Source: Gammaproteobacteria bacterium HGW-Gammaproteobacteria-14 (GTDB lineage Bacteria; Pseudomonadota; Gammaproteobacteria; Pseudomonadales; Alcanivoracaceae). Taken from it: a DNA stretch of 13,178 nt. Of the stretch, positions 6,601 through 13,178 are shown one piece after another (positions within the stretch are counted from its first letter, which is position 1; every line of letters starts with the position of its first letter). A program made the position numbers and the translations under genes. Below the pieces are notes generated by a model. That model was not told the origin of the DNA. It ran no database searches and worked only from the letters and a program-made list of their open reading frames with translations. The DNA lies in NCBI GenBank assembly GCA_002840115.1, contig PGZG01000032.1, forward strand, positions 1 through 13,178, read 5' to 3'.

Positions 6601-6951
6601 TTAGCTAAAAAGCTCCTCCCAGCCACGTATATCCTCGCTATGGGGCATGATTTCAATGCCGGCAACCAGAACGCTGGACTCTTCTCGTACCCAGTTCACC
6701 TTGCCTTGCAGGTGGTAGGTGCCGAGATCGTCCAGCAGTGCAATCCAGATATCCAGATGCTGGCCTTCCGGTAGCGGGCGCTCCAGTTGTACTTGAATGC
6801 CGGAGGCTGACATGTCCACGGTGGAGCAGTAAATCGCATCCCGTTCAGCGATTCCCTGACCGCCACTGACCGGGCGGATAGACAAGGTCTCCTCGCGCAT
6901 TAGGCGAGGGTGGCGACGCTTGTCTCCGCTACGGTCAGTCATGTCTGTCAC
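6601..6951 (-). CDS. PilZ-domain protein, probable cyclic-di-GMP receptor
   Basis: A 116-residue single-domain protein. PilZ domains bind cyclic-di-GMP through RxxxR and (D/N)xSxxG; both are present, as RRHPR (R12-R16) and DMSASG (D46, S48, G51). The beta-barrel follows (VQLERPLPEGQHLDIWI, YHLQGKVNWV, VAGIEI), so the binding site looks intact. No membrane segment or second domain is seen. The GTG at 6951 overlaps the stop of the upstream 50-residue membrane-protein gene as GTGA, suggesting coupling; an in-frame ATG at 6942 is the alternative, giving 113 residues. It is last in the permease operon, so it may sense cyclic-di-GMP to tune the transporter or a partner. That role is inferred from position only. 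Confidence 0.9.
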   Translation of the reverse strand: MTDMTDRSGDKRRHPRLMREETLSIRPVSGGQGIAERDAIYCSTVDMSASGIQVQLERPLPEGQHLDIWIALLDDLGTYHLQGKVNWVREESSVLVAGIEIMPHSEDIRGWEELFS

Positions 6952-7100
6952 CCGTATATCATCCGGTCCACAACAATTGCAGCAGCCGCAATAAAGCCTA
7001 CCACCAGCACCAGAAAGCCCACCAGCCGCAGGGCCGGTTTCATGGTGTCTGGCAGCGGCTCGGTGGGCCGCTGCGGTTTGTGGTTGTCGGAATCATTCAT
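6948..7100 (-). CDS. Small single-pass membrane protein (50 aa) between permease and PilZ genes
   Basis: Short gene read directly from the minus strand. ATG at 7100 is preceded by AAAGGTGA, a good ribosome site. The 50 residues begin with a polar, proline-rich cytoplasmic-looking part (about 1-20: MNDSDNHKPQ, then RPTEPLP). One hydrophobic helix follows at about 23-43 (LVGFLVLVVGFIAAAA), then a short end VVDRMIYG. It starts 28 bases after the permease stop and its TGA overlaps the PilZ GTG start, giving strong operon logic on both sides. I do not recognise a family. It could be an accessory subunit of the permease or a membrane anchor for PilZ signalling. Confidence 0.72.
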   Translation of the reverse strand: MNDSDNHKPQRPTEPLPDTMKPALRLVGFLVLVVGFIAAAAIVVDRMIYG

Positions 7101-7128
7101 TGAATCATTCACCTTTAACCGTGTTGTA

Positions 7129-9417
7129 TCAGAGTGCCCCGCCAGCGGCCTTCTGGAACATCCAGGAGTGCAGGCCTTCCGACATCAGCGGCAGGTACGA
7201 GACTATTAATAGCGCCGACAGCATTACCAGAATGGGCAGTATGAACTTCTCGTAGCGTCGCACAAAGCTTGCTTGCCCCTTGGCAATTTTCGAGCTTTCC
7301 ACTTCATCATCCCCGATGACTTGCCTGGCAAGCAAGTGGTTCAAGGCCACCGGTGGTGTTAGATAACCGAGCTCGAAGGACACCAGAGTAATCATCCAGA
7401 AGTGTAGTGGGTCGATGCCGTTGGCAAAGGCTACCTGAGCAATGGTCGCGTTAACCAGAATAACTGCACCGTAGGGATCCATGATCATACCGATCACGAC
7501 CATGGTGATTACCAGAATGGTGGTGGCCACCCAGATGTTGGCGAAGGTTTCTGGCAGCTGCTCCATTAGCCCGGAACGCTCAATAATACCGCCGGTGCTT
7601 ACCGACAATGCCATCAGCATAAGCAGAGCGCCGATATGGCCGGTGGTTTCATTGGTAGCGAGTCGCAGTGAGCTTTCCAGCTTCTTGCCAACAGCAGGTT
7701 GGTTTGGATTGTCATCCGGCTTGCTCAGCGGTGTTGTGGAGAACACATAGTTGCTGACCACAATGCCGATAATCAGCAGGTTACGGAACACTGTACCGGC
7801 AATGGAGCCTTCCATATCGCCCATTTTCCAGAATGACCAGCCGACCAGTGCAATCAATACCGCAGAGGCAACGTGAACAATGTTTTTGCTGAGCTTTTCA
7901 TACAGCAGAACAGCAATCAGCATTACTGGCAGGATGATCGGCGCAGAGAATTCATCGGTGCCACGGTTCAGTACTTCGCGGAAGAAGATTGCCACGGAAA
8001 CGATCATGATGGCGTAGGGGGCCAACGGAGCCAGCGCCCGGATGCTTTTGGGTACCGCTTCAGAGAACGGCGCAATACGAGCCGGCTCGGTGCGGAAGAA
8101 CTGAGACACGATAAAGAACAAAACGATGCTCAGTACGTATACCTTGAAGCCGGAAGCAAACAGCTCATTGGTGGTAACGCTGCGGTTCAGGGCGGCAATA
8201 ATTACCACCAGCAGGCAAGGACGCAGCACTACACCCATGGAGCCTGACATGGCAGTGGCGGCAAGCGCCAATTGCTTGCGAGCGCCAGCGCGCATCAGTT
8301 CGGTATAAATCACCGCACCCGCTGCGATAATGAAAATACCGGAGGCGCCGGTAAAAGCAGTTGGGAATGCTGCCAGTGCCAATACTACAAAGCACATCAG
8401 TTCCGGCGACATATTCCAGGGGCGCAATACATCAAAGGCCAATTGTGCCATGCGGGTCTGCTTCAGCATCATGCCAATCCAGATGTACAGCGCCAGGTTC
8501 AAGAACAGGGTGGACAGTTCCATCATCATGCCAAGGTAGACGCTGATGCCGTGGTAGTAGCCCTGGGACATGAACTGAGCCCCTGCGGTTAAACACATCA
8601 GACTGTACAGCGGAATAGTCAGGAAAGCCTTGCCCCAGCCACCGCCTGGCTCAAGGTCTTTTGGCGGGCTGATCAACTGCTTGAAGTTAATGGCGGACAA
8701 AAGAGCAAAGCCGGCGATCCAGAAAATATGCAGGTAGAAGTCATGGACCTGCACACCCTCGCTCATACTGATTTGCTCCTGCCCTCGATAGACGGTGGCG
8801 GACATCAGCAGCATTAAGTTGGCGACCAACTGAGCAGAGGTACCAATATAGTGATCTTTCACAGTGCGTGACGGACGCAGGGCGATGTGATGGCGTTGCA
8901 GTGTGGTGGTGGCGGCACAAATCAGCACCAGAATGCAAAGTAGCAAACGCTTGTAGTTGCCTAGCGTGGTGACTACTGCGGCAACACCCGTTTCGAGGTT
9001 GCGATACATTATTACGCCAGGGGTGACGCGCTCTTTGACACGTTCGTAGGACTCCCAGCGTTCCCGGCAGATTTCTCGAGAGCTGTTCAGTGAGCGCCGC
9101 ATGGCGTCTTCGTCAATATCTGAACCAAAAATGCTGGCTAGCGGGTCGTCTGCCATAGACGCTTCTTTCTCAAGAATAGCGCGGCGCAACTCGCCTTCAA
9201 CATCCGGGTCGGGGTTACAGGAAGGTTCTCTTACCAAGCCTGCGGTACGAAGCTCGAAATAACCTTGCCAGGTGTTTTCACCAATTTTCAGTAGCTGGGA
9301 GTGAATGATCTCACCGGAAGCCAGAAAAATTGTGAGCAGTAGAATAATGACAGTGGGTAACGAGGAGAGCCATTCACCGACGGATCGGTTGGCCACAGTA
9401 AGAGATCGTGTCTGCAT
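7129..9417 (-). CDS. TRAP-type transporter permease, fused Q and M parts with a large periplasmic loop
   Basis: Integral inner-membrane protein of 762 residues, about 15 or more hydrophobic segments. TRAP permeases use ion gradients to import solutes delivered by a periplasmic binding protein. The C-terminal two thirds resemble DctM: TAMSGSMGVVLRPCL in one half, and MDPYGAVILVNA with GIDPLHFWMITLVSFELGYL and TPPVALN in the other, matching the MDP-GIDP-H-LTPPVG pattern. The N-terminal 250 residues would be the DctQ-like part. Between its first helix (about 21-38) and second (about 155-170) lies an acidic loop of roughly 110 residues with two cysteines (67 and 117), absent from ordinary DctQ. 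The ATG at 9417 is chosen over 9447 because CCGGGAC and an AACAACAA motif precede it as in sister genes. It begins its own operon after a terminator and is followed by the 50-aa and PilZ genes. Confidence 0.9.
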   Translation of the reverse strand: MQTRSLTVANRSVGEWLSSLPTVIILLLTIFLASGEIIHSQLLKIGENTWQGYFELRTAGLVREPSCNPDPDVEGELRRAILEKEASMADDPLASIFGSDIDEDAMRRSLNSSREICRERWESYERVKERVTPGVIMYRNLETGVAAVVTTLGNYKRLLLCILVLICAATTTLQRHHIALRPSRTVKDHYIGTSAQLVANLMLLMSATVYRGQEQISMSEGVQVHDFYLHIFWIAGFALLSAINFKQLISPPKDLEPGGGWGKAFLTIPLYSLMCLTAGAQFMSQGYYHGISVYLGMMMELSTLFLNLALYIWIGMMLKQTRMAQLAFDVLRPWNMSPELMCFVVLALAAFPTAFTGASGIFIIAAGAVIYTELMRAGARKQLALAATAMSGSMGVVLRPCLLVVIIAALNRSVTTNELFASGFKVYVLSIVLFFIVSQFFRTEPARIAPFSEAVPKSIRALAPLAPYAIMIVSVAIFFREVLNRGTDEFSAPIILPVMLIAVLLYEKLSKNIVHVASAVLIALVGWSFWKMGDMEGSIAGTVFRNLLIIGIVVSNYVFSTTPLSKPDDNPNQPAVGKKLESSLRLATNETTGHIGALLMLMALSVSTGGIIERSGLMEQLPETFANIWVATTILVITMVVIGMIMDPYGAVILVNATIAQVAFANGIDPLHFWMITLVSFELGYLTPPVALNHLLARQVIGDDEVESSKIAKGQASFVRRYEKFILPILVMLSALLIVSYLPLMSEGLHSWMFQKAAGGAL

Positions 9418-9428
9418 GATCGTCCCGG

Positions 9429-9439
9429 TTGTTGTTATT
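9429..9439 (-). promoter_or_regulatory. AATAACAACAA leader motif before permease (possible Hfq/Crc CA motif)
   Basis: On the minus strand AATAACAACAA contains two overlapping AAnAAnAA matches and leads directly into CCGGGAC, 12-22 bases upstream of the permease ATG. It is the best CA-motif match in the window. It parallels the motifs before SBP-A and the lipoprotein gene. Confidence 0.45.
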
Positions 9440-9457
9440 ACGCCCAAAGCAGGCTGT

Positions 9458-9552
9458 TAGTGAAAGCACTACGCCAACAGTGACAGTGTTGGGTGCAATA
9501 GTGCGCAGTAGTGCATTGGATTCTATGTTACTGCAAGGTGATTGCCTACCAA
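9458..9552 (-). promoter_or_regulatory. Permease promoter region with repeated TAGTGC boxes
   Basis: This spacer holds three TAGTGC boxes: one reversed at 9466-9471 and two direct, ten bases apart, at 9499-9504 and 9509-9514. Inverted repeats TAGTG-AAAG-CACTA (9458-9471) and CCAACA-N7-TGTTGG (9474-9492) overlap them. A weak minus-strand promoter could be TTGGTA (9552-9547), 16 bases, TAACAT (9530-9525). The spacing suggests regulator sites between promoter and gene. The regulator is unknown and chance repeats are possible. Confidence 0.3.
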
Positions 9553-9615
9553 GAAAACTGGTTTTTAGGGACAAAAAAGGCGAAAAAAACAGCGATTAGT
9601 GCGTGCGAGGAGGGC

Positions 9616-9643
9616 AAAAAAGAACGGGGCCCGAAGGCCCCGT
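9616..9643 (-). terminator. Intrinsic terminator after SBP-B
   Basis: On the minus strand the stem ACGGGGCC-TTCG-GGCCCCGT (9643-9624), with a stable UUCG tetraloop, is followed by TCTTTTTT. It begins 21 bases downstream of the SBP-B stop. It separates the lipoprotein/SBP-B block from the permease operon, which therefore needs its own promoter. Confidence 0.93.
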
Positions 9644-9663
9644 CAAGGTGAACATTTGTACCG

Positions 9664-10677
9664 TTATTCCTGTGGGTTAACGCACTCGGAACGGCTGCCA
9701 TCAACGCGGCAGCGGATGCCTCTGAGCAGGCGCATCATGTCCGGGTCATAGATACCTTCGTCACGCAGTGCGATACGTGACTCACGCATCATCTCGTCAT
9801 AGCGAGCGCGATCGGCTTCAGGAATACGAACCCACCATTTCTGATCCACCTCTTTCTCGGCATTTTCAATAATACGCATGGCCTGATCGAACTGGCCCAG
9901 CATGTATTTGCGAGACTCGCCGCCAAAGCCTGCGGGGAAGCGATCTTTCCGGGTAATGACCTGCAGTGTCAGCTGTCCAAGAACATAGTCGACGATGCCA
10001 CCGTTAGGCTGCATGCCTTTGTAAAGCTCCAGTGCCGAATAAGCCATTACTGGAGCAAAGCAAATATCGACGTTGCCATTGTTGAAGCGTCCAGCAAAAT
10101 TGGTGATGTCAGACAGTACTGGGGACATGCCCACCCGTGCGGCCATCTTTGCTTGTGCTGCATCGTATTCCATAACCGAAATGGATTTTCCGGCAAGCTT
10201 GTTGACGGTGTTGATGGTGCGATCTTTCACAAACAGGTAAGCCGCGCCCATTGGGGAAATACCAACGACCTCGAACGGACCACTGCTCAACTTGGGCTCA
10301 ATCGCCGGATGGCCGCTGGCCAAAACACTAATGGCTTCCCGGACGTGCTGGTATGAGGGTAGTGCACCCACTGAGTCGAGACTGCCGGTGTACTGGTTCA
10401 GCTGACGACCGCGAATACCGGTAATGGCTGCAGCATCGCACTGACCCGCCTTGAGGTCCTCGGTGGCGATCATTTCATCGGTGTAGACCTTGAGGTCGAA
10501 ATCCACGCCCCAGGCGAGAGCTGCGGTGCGGTAATCGCGCATCATATTGAACACATCACCGGAAGTGCCGACGATGTCGAACACGCACAGCGAGCGTTTT
10601 ACCGCAGCTTGTGCCGGCAGTGCCATGGTGGCGATCAGCGCAGCAGCAATCAGGGAAATAAGGTTTTTAGGTAGCAT
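9664..10677 (-). CDS. AdeT-like periplasmic solute-binding protein (SBP-B)
   Basis: Paralogue of SBP-A, 337 residues from the ATG at 10677. The upstream in-frame start at 10737 is rejected because it would add a polar leader before the signal peptide; GGAG lies 11 bases upstream of the chosen ATG. The signal peptide is MLPKNLISLI with a hydrophobic core and PAQA, cleaved near residue 24. Family blocks present: CVFDIVG, EDLKAGQCDAA, TGIRGR, SDITNFAGRFNNG, LELYKG, KWWVRIP, and a C-terminal RCRVDGSRSEC (C323, C332) before VNPQE. It lies 72 bases after the lipoprotein gene with a hairpin between, and is followed by a strong terminator, then the TRAP permease gene. This context supports a role as the dedicated binding protein of that permease. 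The ligand is unknown. Confidence 0.88.
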   Translation of the reverse strand: MLPKNLISLIAAALIATMALPAQAAVKRSLCVFDIVGTSGDVFNMMRDYRTAALAWGVDFDLKVYTDEMIATEDLKAGQCDAAAITGIRGRQLNQYTGSLDSVGALPSYQHVREAISVLASGHPAIEPKLSSGPFEVVGISPMGAAYLFVKDRTINTVNKLAGKSISVMEYDAAQAKMAARVGMSPVLSDITNFAGRFNNGNVDICFAPVMAYSALELYKGMQPNGGIVDYVLGQLTLQVITRKDRFPAGFGGESRKYMLGQFDQAMRIIENAEKEVDQKWWVRIPEADRARYDEMMRESRIALRDEGIYDPDMMRLLRGIRCRVDGSRSECVNPQE

Positions 10678-10719
10678 ATTTAGACAGTCTCCGGGTGATT
10701 CAAAATCGTGAGTTAAGCA

Positions 10720-10740
10720 GGGGTGGTGGGCCACCACCCC
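10720..10740. repeat. 21-bp perfect palindrome/hairpin between lipoprotein and SBP-B genes
   Basis: GGGGTGGTGG (10720-10729) and CCACCACCCC (10731-10740) are perfect inverted repeats around one G, giving a GC-rich hairpin of nine pairs with a three-base loop. It starts nine bases after the lipoprotein stop and ends 43 bases before the SBP-B start. No T-run follows on the minus strand, so it is not a full terminator. It may cause partial termination or protect mRNA ends and adjust the lipoprotein:SBP ratio. Confidence 0.6.
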
Positions 10741-10748
10741 TTCAGGCC

Positions 10749-11780
10749 TTACAGCAAGTCGTCGATATTAATGGCGGGTTGATTTGTGGCTGCATCATCC
10801 CAGAAGGTTCCCAGACCGCCCAGCGGGGTGCGACGGCCGGTGGCTTCGGTCCACATGCGGTCGGAAATGCCGCTGATAATGGAGTTTGCCATGGCGTCCA
10901 TCATGCGATATTCGGGGTGGATTTTTTTATCGTTGGCGGCAAAATCGCGGATGGCTTTGCGCAGGTGTTTGTCATCCCCTTTGCTATAAGCTGCCAGTGC
11001 ATACATGGCGCTGCCCAGACGAACGCCATCGCGAAAGCCTGATTCAGAGGCTGCTTGCAGTTCTTCCCAGGGCTGAGCGTTGGCCGGGGCCAGCATGGGC
11101 AGGATATTCCAGATAGAGGCGCGGATACCGCGCGGTGTGCCCCACCATTGGTCGTTATTGAGGCAGGCCGCACCACGCTCTACCTTCGCGGCGATATCTC
11201 GTGGCACACCAACGGTACCATCAGCAATACCATCGTTCAGCAGAGCTTGTACGCCGCCTACCATGCCGATCATCCATACCAGTTGATCAAACTCGGCTTT
11301 CATCTTCGGGCACTCACCGTCTTTCGGGTGCTTGAAGGCGATCATCAGGCGGCGATAGGCTTCATACTGGCGTTTCGCAGACATAGCGGCATAGCGCTTC
11401 TGCAGAATGCGGGCATCCTGAGCTTCTGCCACATTGCCTTGCTTGATAGACCGCAGGTAACGCAACTCCTGCTCAAGTGCCAATTCGTCGGTACAGCTGG
11501 ACGCAGTGACATACATTAATACGGCCAGTTTGTCCGGGTTGGAGCCAACTCGCTCAAAAGCGAGTAGCAGGGGGGTTTGGGCTTCGCCAGCGGCGCAGGC
11601 GATGCGAGTGTCGTCATCGGACATCATATGCGGCAGCATTTCCGAGCGGCCAAAGCCCATTAGAACGTCGCCGGTGGTTTTGTAGATCATGCCACAGCCT
11701 TGCATAGCGAGCAGAGCTGCCCCCAGCACTACGACACGCAGGGTCGCAACAGGGGAGGAAAAAGAGGCGGTGAGGGTCAT
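10749..11780 (-). CDS. Predicted lipoprotein, possible TatT-like T component of the TRAP system
   Basis: A 343-residue protein from the ATG at 11780. The N-terminus has a signal sequence with a lipobox-like LLAMQGC (C29), although Met at -3 is less usual than Leu. The mature part is mostly helical with several cysteines, including a possible pair in IACAAGEA and SSCTDELALE. A mid-region has ILQKRYAAMSAKRQYEAYRR and MIGMVGGVQALLNDGI. TatT lipoproteins are helical, TPR-like partners of TRAP binding proteins; the position directly before an SBP fits that role, but my sequence match to the family is weak. The longer frame back to 12014 is rejected, because GGAGAAG precedes 11780. An AACAATAA motif lies just upstream. 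If not TatT, it is an unknown envelope lipoprotein co-expressed with SBP-B. Confidence 0.7.
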   Translation of the reverse strand: MTLTASFSSPVATLRVVVLGAALLAMQGCGMIYKTTGDVLMGFGRSEMLPHMMSDDDTRIACAAGEAQTPLLLAFERVGSNPDKLAVLMYVTASSCTDELALEQELRYLRSIKQGNVAEAQDARILQKRYAAMSAKRQYEAYRRLMIAFKHPKDGECPKMKAEFDQLVWMIGMVGGVQALLNDGIADGTVGVPRDIAAKVERGAACLNNDQWWGTPRGIRASIWNILPMLAPANAQPWEELQAASESGFRDGVRLGSAMYALAAYSKGDDKHLRKAIRDFAANDKKIHPEYRMMDAMANSIISGISDRMWTEATGRRTPLGGLGTFWDDAATNQPAINIDDLL

Positions 11781-11796
11781 CGGAACTTCTCCGGGG

Positions 11797-11804
11797 TTAT
11801 TGTT
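11797..11804 (-). promoter_or_regulatory. AACAATAA leader motif before lipoprotein gene (possible Hfq/Crc CA motif)
   Basis: Minus-strand AACAATAA followed by CCCCGGAGAAG, 17-24 bases upstream of the ATG at 11780. It is identical to the eight-base motif before SBP-A and one base different from that before the permease. An overlapping TATAAC just upstream could also be a -10 box, so the two readings compete. Confidence 0.4.
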
Positions 11805-12101
11805 ATAGAGTAGAGCAGCGCTGCATAGCCGTAGGGCAAACACCAAGAGCACCAAAGCAGGCGCAAGGCTGCCTAAAGTACCCAATGGTTTGCATGGAAA
11901 CAAGCTGCTGGTTACAAAACGCAACGTGCGATAGGAACTCTGTGGCAGGTAAACCGTCAAGGCAGACGAATGCGACAGATGACCGATAGCCTGAAGGTTA
12001 CAGATCGGTAACAATTCGCTGCGCTGTCATATTGCTGGTGCGATGGACAAGGCAGGATGGCTCGAGAGCCCACATCACGAAAATTCACCAAGAGGACAAT
12101 C
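11805..12101. other. Divergent intergenic region, no gene seen
   Basis: About 320 bases separate the start codons of the lipoprotein gene (-) and the ABC1-kinase gene (+); this is the part not covered by the leader motif. It must hold both promoters, but I find no -35/-10 pair I would defend. The only strong signal is AGAGG ten bases before the kinase ATG. The open minus-strand frame across part of it (to 12014) lacks a ribosome site and family similarity and is not called as coding. Confidence 0.5.
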
Positions 12102-13178
12102 ATGAGCAAGCCTTCTGAGTCAGCGGATATTCTGACAATGCTTGAGCAGGGGCGATCAGGCCTGGGATTGGCTGCCAGCACGATTCGTGGGGGGTTCCGG
12201 GTGTTGCAAACGGTTTCGGTGCTTGCGCGTACTGGTGGGGGATGGGTGATGGGCAATCGGCCGCCACTGCCAAGGCTGCTGAGAGAAACTTGTGAGCAAT
12301 TGGGTACCACCTACATCAAGCTGGGCCAGTTTATCGCCAGCTCACCATCGATCTTTCCGGACGCCTATGTGGAAGAGTTTCAGAAATGTCTCGACCGCAC
12401 GCCGCCGCTGCCATTCCACTTTGTCCGGCGTACGGTTGAGGCCGAGCTGGGCAAGCCTCTGGAGTCGCTTTATGCCTGGGTGGACCCCAAGCCGTTGGCT
12501 TCGGCGTCGATAGCCCAGGTGCATGCCGCGCGCCTGCATACCGGGGAAGATGTGGTCATCAAGGTGCAGAAGCCGAATGTGCATCATGTCCTGCTTACCG
12601 ATTTCAACTTTATCTATTTTGCCGCCCGGCTTGTGGAGCGCCTGGCTCCCGGGTTGTCGCGGTCGGCAATTTCTGGAGTGATTGAGGAGTTGCAGTCATC
12701 CATGCTGGAGGAGTGTGACTTTGAAAAAGAGGCAGATCACCTGCGCAGATTCAATGAGTTTCTCCAGAGCACCGGTAATACTCTGGCCGTGGCGCCGAAA
12801 CCATACCCTGAGTTTTCCAGCCGCCGGGTGTTGACCATGGAGCGCTTTTACGGGGTGCCGCTAACGGATATCGAAGTGCTCCGTCGTTACACGCCAGACC
12901 CGGCAGAAACTCTGATCGGCGCACTCAACACCTGGTTCTCCAGTTTGATGCTGTGTGATTTTTTCCATGCCGATGTGCACGCAGGCAATCTCATGCTGCT
13001 TAAGGATGGTCGGGTTGGGTTTATCGACTTTGGTATTGTCGGAAAAATTCGCAAAACCACCTGGGAGGCCATGGCCCGTTTCTTTGATGGCATAGGTCGA
13101 GGAGATAATCGGGCAATTGCTGAAGCCATGGCGGTGATCGGCATGACCCGTGAAGAGGTGAATGTAGCCGCACTAGCG
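12102..13178 (+). CDS. ABC1/AarF/UbiB-family atypical kinase, 5' part (3' end outside window)
   Basis: Atypical protein-kinase-like ATPase of the ABC1/UbiB family, members of which support ubiquinone synthesis or lipid metabolism. The frame is open to the window edge; 359 residues are present. Family marks in order: the KxGQ motif (K73-Q76, YIKLGQFIASSPSIFPDAYV), the alanine-rich loop PLASASIAQVHAARL (131-145), the catalytic lysine K154 in VVIKVQKP, ECDFEKEADHLRRF (204-217), the FHADVHAGN catalytic loop (H289, D291), and DFG (D309). The start has AGAGG upstream. The usual UbiB C-terminal membrane helices would lie outside the window. The gene is not in a ubiE-ubiJ-ubiB context here, so it is probably a paralogue rather than the main UbiB. 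It is divergent from the transporter lipoprotein gene; a functional link is not implied. Confidence 0.93.
   Translation, partial: MSKPSESADILTMLEQGRSGLGLAASTIRGGFRVLQTVSVLARTGGGWVMGNRPPLPRLLRETCEQLGTTYIKLGQFIASSPSIFPDAYVEEFQKCLDRTPPLPFHFVRRTVEAELGKPLESLYAWVDPKPLASASIAQVHAARLHTGEDVVIKVQKPNVHHVLLTDFNFIYFAARLVERLAPGLSRSAISGVIEELQSSMLEECDFEKEADHLRRFNEFLQSTGNTLAVAPKPYPEFSSRRVLTMERFYGVPLTDIEVLRRYTPDPAETLIGALNTWFSSLMLCDFFHADVHAGNLMLLKDGRVGFIDFGIVGKIRKTTWEAMARFFDGIGRGDNRAIAEAMAVIGMTREEVNVAALA

Noticed and set aside
9418..9447. Upstream ATG at 9447 for the permease
   Set aside because: The ATG at 9417 has the CCGGGAC site and the leader motif shared with sister genes; starting at 9447 would put that motif inside the coding region.
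9664..10677. Reading SBP-B as an RND efflux subunit or antibiotic-resistance gene because of AdeT similarity
   Set aside because: No membrane helices or RND/adaptor features are visible; the context is a TRAP-type permease. A resistance claim is not supported by sequence.
10678..10737. Upstream start at 10737 for SBP-B
   Set aside because: It would add 20 polar residues before an obvious signal peptide and would translate through the ribosome site of the ATG at 10677.
11781..12014. N-terminal extension of the lipoprotein gene to 12014
   Set aside because: It would bury the signal sequence and lipobox, has no ribosome site, and GGAGAAG lies correctly before 11780.
1..13178. Mobile elements, CRISPR array, tRNA or phage genes
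   Set aside because: I saw no transposase or integrase motifs, no regularly spaced repeats and no tRNA-like cloverleaf; nearly all sequence is covered by ordinary genes.

Overview
The window looks like chromosomal DNA of a marine-type gammaproteobacterium, probably in or near the Alcanivoracaceae/Oceanospirillales. This is inferred from the protein families and from the rnd-ycgL-ycgN order, which is typical of Pseudomonas relatives. Genus level is a guess, because no rRNA or marker phylogeny can be run here. Coding density is high. I see no mobile elements, CRISPR arrays, tRNAs or rRNAs.

Left part (1-3770): the 3' two thirds of recR (+); a perfect palindrome; an acyl-CoA dehydrogenase gene (+); an 18-bp-stem bidirectional terminator; a convergent gene (-) for an AdeT-like periplasmic solute-binding protein (SBP-A); and gpmA (-), the glycolytic phosphoglycerate mutase. 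Middle part (3860-6580): a tight five-gene plus-strand set, rnd (RNase D), ycgL, ycgN, a three-helix membrane protein of unknown function and a HIT-family hydrolase. It ends at a second symmetric bidirectional terminator.

Right part (6600-11800, all minus strand): a TRAP-transporter-like locus in two transcription blocks. The upstream block encodes a predicted lipoprotein (11780-10749), possibly a TatT-like T component, and an AdeT-like solute-binding protein, SBP-B (10677-9664). It closes with a strong intrinsic terminator. The downstream block encodes a 762-residue fused TRAP permease (9417-7129), a 50-residue single-helix membrane protein (7100-6948) and a PilZ-domain protein (6951-6601). 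The last two overlap by a GTGA junction. A divergent ABC1/UbiB-family kinase gene (12102 onward, +) runs off the right edge.

The most interesting reading is that the lipoprotein, SBP-A, SBP-B and permease form one TRAP-like uptake system with two alternative binding proteins. SBP-A lies about 7 kb away on its own. Three of these four genes share a leader motif AACAAYAACC(C/G)GG just before the start codon, and it contains the AAnAAnAA signature of Hfq/Crc catabolite repression. The PilZ gene behind the permease suggests a cyclic-di-GMP link. AdeT proteins of Acinetobacter have been described as RND efflux components, but the sequences here look like secreted binding proteins of an importer. 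The substrate cannot be read from the sequence.
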